A stretch of 64,000 nucleotides of DNA from Parelaphostrongylus tenuis (GCA_019055375.1 JAHQIW010005931.1:62001-126000), one strand, 5' to 3'; numbered from the stretch's first letter, positions 10,101 through 17,915 are shown. Numbers and translations are program-made. The notes: a model not told the origin generated them from the sequence alone.

Positions 10101-13100
10101 GAGGTTTAGAGACAGTCGGATTTTTAAACAATCTGATGCTCTTACAGCACCTTTTGAGTCTTTTTATGAGGCCTAATGTAGCATTATACAGTGTTAAACA
10201 CGTATTTCACCATTACAAGCTCATCAGTTGCACGATTCCTTCAAGTTCAACGAAATCTTTGCCCTCACTTATAGAGGAATCAACGCCAAATTATTCGAAC
10301 ACCACATGTCGAGTGGTCGGTTCTTTCTGACTATAAGGGGACAAATGAAAAGAGAGCTCATTTGCTAGAGAGGAACTTTTCATAGAAGTTTTAGTATTCA
10401 ATCGAAAGCTGAGATTTCAGGCTACAGCCTCACGTCGCCAGTTTTCCAAAAAGCTTTTTCTTGACGTTGCGACAGAGAGAGATTTCTTGCGCAGCAGACG
10501 CGCATAGTTCTCGCCGGGCAGACCTGTTTCTATGGACTATTAGTAATCACTCGATAGCGTTATCATTTCTGATATCAGCGCTGTGCCTTCTATCCTGAAA
10601 AGAACGTTTCTCTGAAATGCAGCAGGGAAAATAAGATTGAATTCGCATGCACGAGCATTGCTGACACTCCTATGAAAACTTCTCCTCCAGCGAATGAGGT
10701 CGGCCTTTCATTTGTCCCTTCATAATCAGAAAGAACCGAGTGATCGATTTAGCTGACACTGCAGTGGTCAACAATCGAACGGTATGGTTGGTAAAAAGAA
10801 TCACACCTTAAATGAAACTGTTTTTATTTAACCGCTTTTTTGCGGTGATATGATGTTATAGATATATACCCAGTGTTATATAGTGATGTGCAAAACTTTA
10901 GCGCCAGGCGGGACTAGAACCCGCACCTCACTCTTTCCGGGAATGCATGCTGTCTCCGTTACACTACTGACGAAAGAGTGAGGTGCGGGTTCTAGTCCTG
11001 CCTGGCGCTAAAGTTTTGCACATCACTCTACAACTCTGGGTATAATCACACCTTACTTTGGCTGTTTATACTGATCTCACTCAAAGCAATAACAACCTGA
11101 CAAAGCGAAAGCCACAGTGTTATTGGTGCAACTTGATGGCGAAACACGTTCCTAGCAGTGTATAAGTGCCATACCAGACGTCATAAAAAGTTCACATGTT
11201 ATACGATTAAAAGATTAGTCTACTGTATATTCTTTATTTTTTATTCTCCATTACAAATACCAAGGTTTACTTGAAGTTGAAGTCGGGTCTATCGATTTAC
11301 CATGTAATGTTCTTAGTTCCCTCCTATGAGGAACTAAATTGCACATCTTTACACCTGATATCATTGATAGTATACAGCTTATTCCGAGTGTTTTATTTAG
11401 ACCACACTCAAATTTCAATATATTTCATAATTATTACCTGAGCCAACATGTCATGTGGTCTGTTATGGGCTCTTGTACGGCTCGATACACGTGTTTCGGC
11501 CTTGCAGCCTCGCTAGTCGGGCAGGTTCTTCGTCTAATAGTAATTACGTGAAATAATGAAAATTAATCGTGGTCTTAATAAATGATTCGAAATTAAAGGT
11601 ATAATAATACAAAAATACCAGCCAAGAGCAAGCAAGTGTCGACAATTGTCGATCTTGTGATTTTTCACTTGACGATGATTGTGTAGATCGTTCGTCGTCC
11701 TCCCCTACCTCTTTATAGCTGATGTAATAGGGCCCCCGAGAGAATTCACTAAAGACAAAGGGCCTGCCCGACTGGCGAGGCTGCAAGATCGAAACACGTG
11801 TATCGGGCTCTATAAATCAGCCCTCTTTAACAGACCACTGACATGAGTGGCTCAAAAATGATTACCAGGCATAATGAAATCTGAGCTGAGCTTTTAAGAT
11901 AACACTTGAAACGAAAAGCTCTCAGCGTTGATCAATTCCTGAAGAATTCGTCATGCATTTGTGTTCCATTTTTTGACTTCATTTGAGGCCACTGAATGCA
12001 CATTTGATCTTTACGCTAACTCAGAGGTGGCCTCCCGCTGTATCCAGTTAGTGCCGCTTATCCTCCCAGACAGGTCCATGACCAGTCTGATACCAATTTG
12101 CCGAACCCGGAGGGATGGATGGCTTGGTGAGCCATGCTCGAGATCGAATCATCGACCTCGTGTGCGACGTAGAGCACCTCTCGCCACTGCGTCACATGTG
12201 CTCCTTATGTAATAAACATACCTTTCTTATTCTGTAAAACCAAAAGGTATGTAGAATTATGACACATGCAATAGTAAAAACGGTAATGCCTCACCTATCG
12301 TCATCCTCAGAATCGTCAGCCATTTTAGTGTCGATTAAACTCTTGTAATCACTGTCTTTTTTAGTATTATAGTAGAACTGGATAATTGATGGCATAGATC
12401 GATATGGCATCTTATAAAAACCAGTTCAATACATTGAACATTCTCCTGTAAAAATAAATGAAGGAAGAAGCATACCATCTGTCGAATTTTGTCGAATCTC
12501 TTTCCAAACATAAGCAAAGCCTGCTTAAATAGTGCACGATCATCTTCACTCCATTCTTCTTTGATAGGTACTCGTCTCATCACCTTCTCTCGAGCGATGT
12601 CAAAGTCAAAGTTTGATTTTTGAAGAAGATAAAGTGCCTATAATGATGTGAAATCGATCTCCATGAATTCTAAGAAACATTTGTAAGAAATAATAATTTA
12701 AGCATCATTATACCCGATAAAAACAAACGACGACAACAAGACGGATTTTGTCATCTTGGCTGAGACTATAAGAATGCTGACATAGTCGTTAACTCAAAGA
12801 TTTTCAAACTCAAATTGGTTCTGAACAGATGTAACAGAAGCAAGTTTTTGAATCTCTGCATCAGTTTTTCGAAAGGATAATAATCGCAGTCAGTAAGAAG
12901 ATTAAATAGGGGTTTTTATAATGTAATTTATTCTAACAGTTGACGTTTTGGCAGCTTCGTCTTCTTCGGAGTACGGAAAGACTAGGTTGCCCACAAGCCA
13001 GCCAGCCAAACACCTCCATTGCTCACACTAAAAGTCACCAGACTTAATCTCTATTGCGTCAAGTGCAAGACAACTTCCACCATTTGTACCACTTTTTATG

Positions 13101-16100
13101 GAGTGTCAACTGAGTTGTTCAAGTGTAGACTAGCCGTGTGAGATCACAGGGACTGCGACTGCACCTCCACCTTCAGAATAACAATCATCAACACTATGCC
13201 ATCTAACGTTTGCTTTACAAGGCACTCCTTTCTGCGGTTGATATCTGGACTGATGGTGTTCATCCTGAACACTTCCAAAATTTTCAACCCCGAGGTCTCA
13301 TGTTGCTGCGCGATGATGGCAACTTCTATCTCAAAATCCTTCCCACTGTGTGTTAGAGTACTATGCGAGCTTATTAACGTACCTAGTCTAGCTTTAAGAT
13401 TACCGTCAAGGTGTTCTTCCATACAGACGCAGAGCATCCTTCCCGGTTTTGGAAGCGTTCAGGGTAAATAGCCTCAATCCAAACTTGAACCGTCTCGTAA
13501 TCAAATGTGGTATGGCACGTATGTAAGACTGTCATTCTGATGTGGGAGGTGCAGTCACAGTTATATGATCTCTGCACGGTTATCTTCACTTGAATAACTC
13601 AGTAGGCGACTTATAAAAGGCGGTGAGTATGGTGGAGATTGTTTTGCGCTTGATGCAACTGAAACCTAGGTTTGGTTCTCACAGCTTTTTTTGGCGATTT
13701 TCGGACTTCTGTTAGAGTAGTGGAGGTGCGCTGCTAAGTTGTGGGCAACCTGATCTTTCCACGCTTTGAAGAAGTGGAAATAGCCGAGATATCAGTTGTC
13801 CGAATAGAGTGTATTATAAAAATCTCGTGCTTGGATTACAAAGAAGATAACTTTGAGTTACTGAAGAATGCCGAAGTCATTAAATAGTCGGCTTTGGAAA
13901 TTACTACAAGATTAAGTAAAATTAGCCCACGAAAAGAAAACGGAAGGAGAACTTGCACGTCCTTCTCATCAGCTAACATCTTTCTCATTGAGTGAATTAA
14001 TTTATATTGCACCAAAATTCTACTTCTGCTGGTTTGTATCAAGATATTTGGATTCATTTTAAGATAAAGTTAGCTACGAGTATTCTTCCAAGATTGAAAG
14101 AAAATGTAAACAAATATCTATACAACATATAGGCAACATGTGACTGAAACCTGATCTTCGCCAAGCTTGTGGTTCGCATTAGCAAATTCACAGTACTCAT
14201 TGAGCCTTTTTTTATCGATATAGGCTGGTGGGCACCATAACACCTGAACGACACCGTATTAGTGGAAGGAAAAATCAGTGGGAAAAACATCTTAATGCAT
14301 GATTTTTTCAATGTTCGAGAATTTTGTGTTCCTAATGAACGTCGTAGAGAGTACTTATCGGGCAGATCTTGCAGTCTTTATAATAGCCAAACTGGGCGTT
14401 CGTCGATTGCACGTCGGAGGTTGTTGGGCGGATCAACCTCGCACCGAGCATCATTAACCACTCGGCCGTCCCCCCACCCCCAGCGTATAATTCGAAAAAT
14501 CCAGCTTTGATGGCTTGCTTCATGTAAAACAATGCGAATTGTTGCACAAAATTTCTCCAAATGTTATTCAAGTTAGGATTATTCCTAAAGAGTCGCGATT
14601 GCGACAAACCATTCGACTTGTGGCGCACTGGCTAGAGATGCCTTGCAGTACACACGTAGCTGGTCGGATCTCATGCATAAGATTGGCCAGATCTTCCATC
14701 TCTCCAGGCCCTGTAAATTTGTATCCAACTTGTCTGGTAAAATCGCAGCATTGGGCCGATATATCGATAGGACACCGTGACTCATTGGATCAAATGTGTA
14801 TAACGAAGTCGAATGCGTGGCATATATCTCAAGGATCGTTGAACGTCCAGAAATTCATATTTCTGTCCCTCATCACATTCAATCTGCTGTCTGAGGGATT
14901 AAGAAGACGATTTGCTATTTGTACAGAATTATAAAACTTTCTAACTCTGGGCGTTTCTCTCCATTAGACCGCTTTTTTATAGACCCCGCTCAAAACGATA
15001 ATACTATGATAATGATATAACATGTTTTGAGCCGTTAAGGTGTAAAGGCTAGACAGACGCCTACTTCGCCCAACCCGGGCTATACCCTTCTATGGAGGAA
15101 TCGACGCTAACTAATGAATCACAAGTCAAGTGATAGAATCCCTTCGCACTGCAGATTAGCAGTCGAGGTTGTGGCTGTTAAAATGAACCATATCTCTCCA
15201 CTGCTCCTGAGGAGTCCAGGTAGGACGAAACAGACGCCTGTGTAGCACTTTGGCCTTAACGGCTCAAAACATGTTACATCATTATTAGAGTATTATCTGG
15301 GAATGCCTGTCACAGAATATACCCCTTGCTGTACAAACTAGTTAATTCTAAGGAACATCAAAGCGGAGTCTATCTATAAAGATAGCAACAAAGCAGCTTA
15401 CATGCTCTCTTTCTTCGTACGTCGACATTTCATTATCTCGTTCCTTCTGCGGTTCATCCACACGCGCTTGGAAATCATCACCAACCTGGATTTTTCGATC
15501 AGCATTGCTCAGCATGGCTAAAAAATAACAATATGTAACTGGACACTAATATTAGCTTAATCAAAAAAGAGAAAGATCAGTTCCCACTCTAATGCTCTCA
15601 AACAAAAATTACTTCTCAGTCAGAACGTATCTCACTTTCAACACTCACCACGACACATAATACTGTTGTTCATGAACCCTTTGAGGATGATAGCTGATCG
15701 ATCGCAAAGCGCACGCGATTTTCGTGTATTCAATTAGAGTTTTTCATCCATTTGGAAAGAGAAATCTCAGGTTTTTTGTGTTTCACTGATGCTCCATAAT
15801 TTCCTCTACATGGCCATACGTTTTTCTTTAATGTATAACTTTCCTGTACAAAAACTTTGAGTGCGATATGCCATTTACTTTTCGCTTTACAGAGTTCTAT
15901 GAAAACTGTTTAAAACATTTAATATGGCATGGAAAACACGAGATTCGGGCTATCGAATAATTAGTAAGAGCCTGACGAAGAGCCACATACAAGCCCAGCC
16001 GAGCCTATGAAACAAACTGAATGTGAAACAAAATTTTATTTTCGCTGCTAAAACGTAACCGAATGACTTTTCCAAAAATCGAACATATTGTAGAAATAGC

Positions 16101-17508
16101 AGAGATTCAAGTCCAAATTATTGCCAAGCGTCTATAAGCCAAGTTTTGTCCATCGAGAAAGGCCTTCAAACAATCGCGTACCTCAGTTGGTACATGTGTT
16201 ATTATTATAAATCCAAGAATGTTTGGTGATAGGCCAAACTTCCGACTCCAGGCGGGAGTTGAACCCACCCACGGGATGGGCGAAACAATGGTGTTCACCT
16301 CTCGCCTGGGAATCGAAAGTTTTGCATGCCATTCAGCATCCTTAGATATATTATTGTAACGTCATAATACTGCTGCAAAAGTGGTAAAATTAAAATTTTT
16401 GCAAAGGATATACTCCCATAGCCGCTCGAACACCATTAATGCACTGAAACCGCGCTCATAGCAACGCAGCGTGATTGCTCCTCTACAGAACGTCGAATAT
16501 CGTGCTTTTCGGAATAAATGGTTCAAAATGAGACACCTTGGCTCCCTAAAGATCGCAGATTGCTCTGATGTCTGGATAGGCCTCCTCAATCGACCGCTTT
16601 TTTATAGACCTTCTCAAACAATAATAATCTTCTAAGGATATCAAATGTTTTGAGCCACGTCTACGTGCTATACAGGCGCCTGTTTCATCCCACCGGCACT
16701 CATCAGTAGCACCGTCCCTCGGTCCCGCCGATTCCCTGAAGTTATACTCCTCCATGAAGGAATCGACACTGATAATAAATCACTACAAGTTAGATGATGG
16801 AACTACCTTATACTGTAGTGACCGGCAGTCACGCCTGTAGCTCTTAAAGTGAACCATACCTCTTCATTCGAGTGGTAGGACGATAGAGACACCTGAATAG
16901 CACTTAGACATAGGTCAAAACATGTTATATCCTTACCAGAATATTATTGTCTGAACAAGGTCTATAAGAAAACGGTCGAATGAAGAGATATGATTGACTT
17001 TCAAAGCCATTAACTCGACTACCGGTTACTACAATGTCAGATAATTAGATGATCGGACTTGCGGTGATCTATCACTCGGTGTCGATTCCTTTATGGAGGA
17101 GTGTAACTTCAAGGGATCGACTGAATCGAGGGACGCTGCTACTGATAAGTCCCGGCAGGACAACATGTGCCTGTTTAGCACTTAGACATGGCTTAAGAAA
17201 TGTTATATCCTTTGTAGATAGACCTCGCATAAAATTCACTGTACAAGGACTACAAGCAAATTAATTCACCTTTGTGATCAACTTCTACATCGTCATCCTT
17301 CTCCTCGTCTTCGTTCTCATCGTCCGAATCATTCCGCTTAGTTCTCGTACGCTTCGCACGCTTCGTTGTCTTCTGAATATACAGTGACTATAGAGACTGA
17401 CAAAACATCCCAATCAAAACACTGTACCCTCGAAATGACGTCGCCATTCTGTCTCGATTTCTCTTCAAAGTCAGCATTCTGTGTATCGCTTGAATTCTCT
17501 CCCTTCAT
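4118..17508 (-). CDS. rcor-like: CoREST/RCOR-like corepressor, ELM2-SANT-SANT protein (9 exons, 301 aa)
   Basis: Predicted REST-corepressor scaffold. Proteins of this family act in the nucleus, joining histone deacetylases (through ELM2-SANT1) and the LSD1 demethylase to chromatin. Exons on the minus strand are 17508-17428, 17372-17270, 15517-15402, 14243-14151, 12637-12476, 12410-12295, 6750-6641, 4337-4228 and 4132-4118. Every junction has AG/GT sites, phases agree throughout, and the total is 906 nt including TAA. Residues 28-61 are basic then strongly acidic; ELM2 spans about 71-150 (IQVGDDFQA, VLWCPP, QALYLLQKSNFDFD); SANT1 about 158-203 (EEWSEDDRALF, FGKRFDKIRQM, IIQFYYNTKK); SANT2 about 248-291 (DEWSEEERMVAF, YEEDFDAVSEVVGTKT, IKSFY). 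The linker between the SANTs is only about 47 residues. The C-terminal IDKVL resembles the IDEVL that ends vertebrate SANT2. MIER and MTA proteins share ELM2-SANT but lack SANT2. Whether it is SPR-1 or RCOR-1 is not decided. Confidence 0.92.
4228..4337 (-). CDS. rcor-like: CoREST-like gene, exon 8 (second SANT)
   Basis: Codes residues 262-297 after completing a split cysteine codon. LIRYEEDFDAVSEVVGTKT and DQIKSFY are the second and third SANT helices. Acceptor TTTCTCAG, donor GTTTGC, ends in phase 0. Confidence 0.93.
4338..6640. other. Intron 7 of the CoREST-like gene, possible decayed gag-like remnant
   Basis: No intact gene. At about 4745-5120 the plus strand reads in pieces such as AEILYDVIIEDFNGKAIS and YEQSQDQAKVVASAENSLKQ, with a charged helical tail, and at 5590 FGKRGHVSSE. 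These faintly recall retroelement polyproteins, but stops occur throughout and I cannot name a family. The rest is A+T-rich. Confidence 0.3.
6641..6750 (-). CDS. rcor-like: CoREST-like gene, exon 7 (linker, start of second SANT)
   Basis: Codes residues 224-260 plus one base. YLTVIDKKDEDSFPIKLDKI is linker; AYDEWSEEERMVAFR opens SANT2 with its tryptophan at residue 250. Acceptor GTTTAG. The donor GTGGGT was preferred to GTTGTG one base upstream because it restores the SANT spacing between tryptophan and the conserved tyrosine (position 265). Confidence 0.9.
7050..7775. repeat. Foldback element, family E (diverged copy)
   Basis: The left part carries TTTTCCATAAGAGTGTTAG and CATTCGAAAGCTCAGAT. 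The right end carries their inverted counterparts (AACTTTCGAATGATAACTAA, TTTTATGAAAAGTTATTTTC). This is the family E plan: terminal inverted repeats of about 130 bp around a variable centre. It sits inside intron 6 of the CoREST-like gene. Confidence 0.6.
8059..8180 (-). pseudogene. Exon-like island, unknown protein
   Basis: Minus-strand frame LRKLEEMQGFELDPTLEETS and onward to MRDTIYKHLK, ending at a good donor (AAG then GTATTT). It sits in intron 6 of the CoREST-like gene on the same strand. Acceptors upstream are weak, and none gives a phase matching the neighbouring island at 8270. I do not recognise the protein. Confidence 0.4.
8270..8597 (-). pseudogene. Exon-like island with AC-ATG behind a strong acceptor
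   Basis: After ATTTTCAG the sequence is AC followed by ATG at 8595, so this could be a spliced-leader-accepting first exon. It reads MLDIAHSFVGMSSCIDHEF and continues to EVIDGMEIVQIRKTKCHEEM. A possible 84-bp intron (8378-8461, GTGGGC to CTTCAG) leads to VMCELAKVRARAIRLEYSMK and a donor GTAATT at 8269. The helical, charged pattern vaguely recalls the BAR half of sorting nexins of the SNX7/30 kind, but that is only an impression. The frame is also open without the intron. It does not join the hydrophobic exon upstream in any phase I tested, so it may be a separate nested gene or a decayed fragment. Confidence 0.4.
8657..8994 (-). pseudogene. Exon-like island coding transmembrane segments, possibly XK-related
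   Basis: Between ATTTAG and the donor GTGAAG lie 112 open codons starting DPSTFAFVFRFLATIIYESL. Three or four hydrophobic segments follow, the last being GFFFYNIVLFFFIECLENIV then LAVLSLYWIIIV, with a charged end RERDELVLK. The FY...EN.VL...YW pattern resembles the late membrane helices of XK-related (CED-8-like) scramblases, an uncertain comparison. It entered in phase 1, and I find no upstream exon with that phase; the frame-compatible exit (phase 0) does not suit the next island. It lies in intron 6 of the CoREST-like gene. It may be part of a nested membrane-protein gene or a duplicated fragment. Confidence 0.45.
9055..9165. repeat. Fragment of family F core
   Basis: On the minus strand the motif GCTGACGTTTCGGCGACC is followed by CTCGCCTCGCC, with GCGCGAGGTTGGCATG nearby. 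This matches the core and outer arm of the palindrome at 9598-10062. Only a piece is present. Confidence 0.5.
9598..10062. repeat. 465-bp palindrome, family F
   Basis: The left arm starts CTTTTCTTTATTCAAAACTT and the right arm ends with its imperfect complement AAGTTTTGATTAAAGAAAAG. Each arm contains GATGGCTAACGTTTCGGCGG or its complement, a GACGAAGGC/GCCTCGTC block, a TGATTACTCGGTTA-type block and ATTTTTGATGCATGC. The centre is ACTAAATGAGGTGGGG against its complement, around a short loop near 9830. Arms are about 200 bp and strongly complementary. No coding capacity, so a non-autonomous foldback. Confidence 0.85.
10318..10735. repeat. Foldback element, family E
   Basis: Ends are GTTCTTTCTGACTATAAGGG and the complement CCTTCATAATCAGAAAGAAC. 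Inside each end lie GGGGACAAATGAAAA, a TCATTTGCT/AGCGAATGAG block and CTTTTCATAGAAGTTTTAGT. The centre contains a GCGCAGCAGACGCGCATA hairpin-like patch. Confidence 0.8.
10806..11052. repeat. tRNA-capped palindrome, family D (copy D1)
   Basis: Outer flank TTTATTTAACCGC with a TTTTTTGCGGT hairpin, then CCCAGTG, GTGATGTGCAAAACTTTAGC and the tRNA-like body. On the minus strand the body folds as a cloverleaf: acceptor CGTCAG with CTGGCG, T arm GCGGG-TTCTAGT-CCCGC, anticodon stem CATTC/GAGTG around CCGGAAA. From about 10976 the 3' half of that body and its flank are repeated in inverted orientation to CTCTGGGTA near 11042. Arms are about 68 bp and nearly identical. Confidence 0.8.
11075..11185. repeat. 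Partial foldback, family C
   Basis: CTGTTTATACTGATCTCACT begins like the outer end of family C, and CGAAACACGTTCCTAGCAG plus TAAGTGCCATACCAGACGTC match its inner right arm. The core is shortened. Confidence 0.5.
11186..11439. other. A+T-rich intron sequence, nothing recognised
   Basis: Part of intron 6 of the CoREST-like gene. No coding signal or repeat family identified. Confidence 0.4.
11440..11875. repeat. Foldback element related to family C
   Basis: The left arm has GAGCCAACATGTCATGTGGT, GGCTCGATACACGTGTTTCG and GCCTTGCAGCCTCGCTAGTC. The right arm has the complements GACTGGCGAGGCTGCAAGAT, CGAAACACGTGTATCGGGCT and ACTGACATGAGTGGCTC. A half copy of the same type lies at 51905-52050. The centre is unrelated A+T-rich DNA. 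Confidence 0.75.
11914..12204 (-). repeat. tRNA-headed SINE, family A
   Basis: Read on the minus strand, the head has an A box in ACATGTGACGCAGTGGCGAG and a B box in GATGATTCGATCTCGAGC. The body contains ACCAGACTGGTCATGGACC and ends AACGCTGAGAGCTTTTC. Other full copies are at 18538, 23846 and 50641. It lies within 100 bp of exon 6 of the CoREST-like gene. Confidence 0.8.
12295..12410 (-). CDS. rcor-like: CoREST-like gene, exon 6 (end of first SANT, linker)
   Basis: Codes residues 186-223 plus two bases. MPYRSMPSIIQFYYNTKK supplies the third SANT helix; SLIDTKMADDSEDDD begins an acidic linker. Acceptor TTTATAAG (atypical before AG), donor GTGAGG. The two leftover bases (AG) join the A of exon 7 across a 5.5-kb intron. 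Confidence 0.92.
12476..12637 (-). CDS. rcor-like: CoREST-like gene, exon 5 (end of ELM2, first SANT)
   Basis: Codes residues 132-185. ALYLLQKSNFDFDIA ends ELM2 and EEWSEDDRALFKQALLMFGK begins SANT1, with the conserved tryptophan at residue 160. Acceptor ATTATAG, donor GTATGC, phase 0 on both sides. A frame starting at 12583 that reads past the donor into the intron is not the real exon. Confidence 0.95.
12640..13143. other. Intron 5 sequence with a family F fragment
   Basis: TTGACGTTTTGGCAGCTTCG near 12940, with GTCTTCTTCGGAGTACGG after it, resembles the F core. No coding exon is seen between exon 5 and the Penelope-like fragment. Confidence 0.4.
13144..13590 (-). pseudogene. Penelope-like retroelement GIY-YIG endonuclease remnant
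   Basis: The minus strand reads EEHLDGNLKARLGTLISSHS, then GKDFEIEVAIIAQQHETSG, LKILEVFRMNTISPDINRRK and ECLVKQTL. This follows the C-terminal GIY-YIG nuclease of Penelope-like elements, where KEHLDG, a DF-x-V-x-V-x-IL block, L-E-A/V-F-x-I/M and SPxxNRxxEC are conserved. Upstream (13440-13590, another frame) the segment around TVQVWIEAIYPERFQNREG is a degraded form of the YIGETGR region. At least one frameshift separates the parts and the reverse transcriptase is missing. The nuclease in intact elements cuts target DNA for priming. It lies in intron 5 of the CoREST-like gene, same strand. Confidence 0.65.
13600..14140. other. Intron DNA, no gene recognised
   Basis: Between the Penelope-like remnant and exon 4. 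The first hundred bases may still belong to that retroelement. No exon with good splice sites and an open frame is visible. Confidence 0.35.
14151..14243 (-). CDS. rcor-like: CoREST-like gene, exon 4 (middle of ELM2)
   Basis: Codes residues 101-131: VLWCPPAYIDKKRLNEYCEF and ten more. The LW-x-P motif and the following amphipathic helix are the ELM2 core. Acceptor TTCAG, donor GTTTCA, phase 0 on both sides. Confidence 0.93.
14316..14483 (-). repeat. tRNA-headed SINE, family B (partial)
   Basis: On the minus strand the head reads GGACGGCCGAGTGGTTAATG, a Ser/Leu-like A box, followed by GATGCTCGGTGCGAGGTTG and the family B body ACGAACGCCCAGTTTGGCTA, ending near TCTACGACGTTCAT. Confidence 0.6.
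14605..14870 (+). repeat. Diverged tRNA-headed SINE, family A-like
   Basis: GTGGCGCACTGGCTAGAGAT (A box) and AGCTGGTCGGATCTCATGC (B box) are spaced as in a tRNA gene and resemble family A heads. A 139-codon plus-strand frame crossing it is a chance reading. Confidence 0.5.
14961..15310. repeat. Foldback element, family C
   Basis: Left arm TATAGACCCCGCTCAAAACG, ATAACATGTTTTGAGCCGTT. Right arm GGCCTTAACGGCTCAAAACA, TGTTACATCATTATTAGAGT. The centre includes the family block CTTCTATGGAGGAATCGACG. It sits in intron 3 of the CoREST-like gene. Confidence 0.75.
15402..15517 (-). CDS. rcor-like: CoREST-like gene, exon 3 (start of ELM2)
   Basis: Codes residues 62-100. IQVGDDFQARVDEP is the opening signature of ELM2 (family pattern I-x-V-G-x-x-[YF]-Q-A) and is followed by a charged KERD segment. 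Acceptor TTTTTAG, donor GTAAGC, ends in phase 0. Confidence 0.93.
15520..16189. other. Intron 2 of the CoREST-like gene, decayed family E-like DNA
   Basis: Positions 15930-16110 hold a worn family E-like segment (GAGATTCGGGCTATCGAATA, GTGAAACAAAATTTTATTTT). Nothing else is recognised. Confidence 0.4.
16190..16370. repeat. tRNA-capped palindrome, family D-like (copy D11)
   Basis: The left arm TTATAAATCCAAGAATGTTT, GCCAAACTTCCGACTCCAGG pairs imperfectly with the right arm CGCCTGGGAATCGAAAGTTT, GCCATTCAGCATCCTTAGAT. A B-box-like GGGTTCAACTCCCGCC (minus strand) lies near the apex, as in other family D copies. Confidence 0.6.
16588..16982. repeat. Foldback element, family C
   Basis: The ends TCGACCGCTTTTTTATAGAC and GTCTATAAGAAAACGGTCGA are complementary, followed by CTCAAACAATAATAAT and its counterpart. 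The centre has AACTTCAGGGAATCGGCGGG and TCCATGAAGGAATCGACAC, blocks shared by family C copies. Confidence 0.8.
17040..17220. repeat. Half of a family C foldback
   Basis: TCGGTGTCGATTCCTTTATG, AACTTCAAGGGATCGACTG and GGCTTAAGAAATGTTATATCC match the centre and right arm of the family C copy at 16588-16982. The left arm is missing. Confidence 0.55.
17270..17372 (-). CDS. rcor-like: CoREST-like gene, exon 2 (basic/acidic tail)
   Basis: Codes residues 28-61 plus one base. The segment opens with a basic run (KTTKRAKRTRTKR), a plausible nuclear localisation signal, then becomes acidic (DSDDENEDEEKDDDVEVD). Acceptor TTCAG, donor GTGAAT. The leftover G joins CC of exon 3 to give alanine. Confidence 0.85.
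17428..17508 (-). CDS. rcor-like: CoREST-like gene, exon 1 (start codon)
   Basis: Codes residues 1-27, starting MKGENSSDTQNADFEE. The ATG at 17508-17506 was chosen because an acceptor-like CTTCAG ends at 17536, leaving a 27-nt leader. The frame stays open through that leader, so an additional cis-spliced upstream exon cannot be excluded. The donor is AGG followed by GTACAG, phase 0. Confidence 0.8.
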
Positions 17509-17534
17509 AACCACAGCAGCAGAAAGGAAAGGAT

Positions 17535-17541
17535 TCTGAAG
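17535..17541 (-). promoter_or_regulatory. Candidate trans-splice (SL) acceptor upstream of the CoREST-like start
   Basis: CATCTTCAG followed by the 27-nt leader and then ATG fits a nematode spliced-leader acceptor, preceded by a T-rich tract. It could equally be a cis acceptor of an unseen upstream exon. Confidence 0.45.
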
Positions 17542-17629
17542 ATGCCAAAGCTATAAAAATTCCAAGACCGACTATTCGTTAAGCTCGGCAATAACTGAAT
17601 AAATTTGTGAGTTTCTTTTGTTCAGCAAA

Positions 17630-17915
17630 CACGAGGTTGTTGATGTACGTTTATTCTATACAACATAATAAAACAGAGTTCGTATCGCTGAATAACGTTT
17701 CGGCAGTCTTGCCTTAATCAAGTCCTTTTATTATTTGTTGTCCACTAAGTCTATGGAGCAGCCGCACTGAATCTTACATACTCTATAGACTTAGTGGACA
17801 ACAAAACAATAAAACGGCTCTGAAAAAGGAAGAACTGCCGAAACGTTAGCCACCGATACGAACTCTATTGCATTATTTTGTACAATGAACGAGTATTAAC
17901 AACGTCGTGTATGCT
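17630..17915. repeat. Palindrome, family F subtype
   Basis: The left arm CAGAGTTCGTATCGCTGAAT, AACGTTTCGGCAGTCTTGCC, TTGTTGTCCACTAAGTCTAT pairs with the right arm ATAGACTTAGTGGACAACAA, AGAACTGCCGAAACGTTAGC, CGATACGAACTCTATT. A loop of about 25 bases separates the arms. It lies 120 bp upstream of the CoREST-like start codon, where a promoter would be expected. Confidence 0.85.

Noticed and set aside
12335..12583. Continuous 82-codon minus-strand frame from MMRRVPIKEEWSEDD to the end of the frame
   Set aside because: It reads through the donor at 12476 into intron sequence; the spliced exons 5 and 6 explain the conserved part.
14515..14934. 139-codon plus-strand frame
   Set aside because: It crosses a tRNA-headed SINE and has no motif; a minus-strand frame overlaps it equally well.
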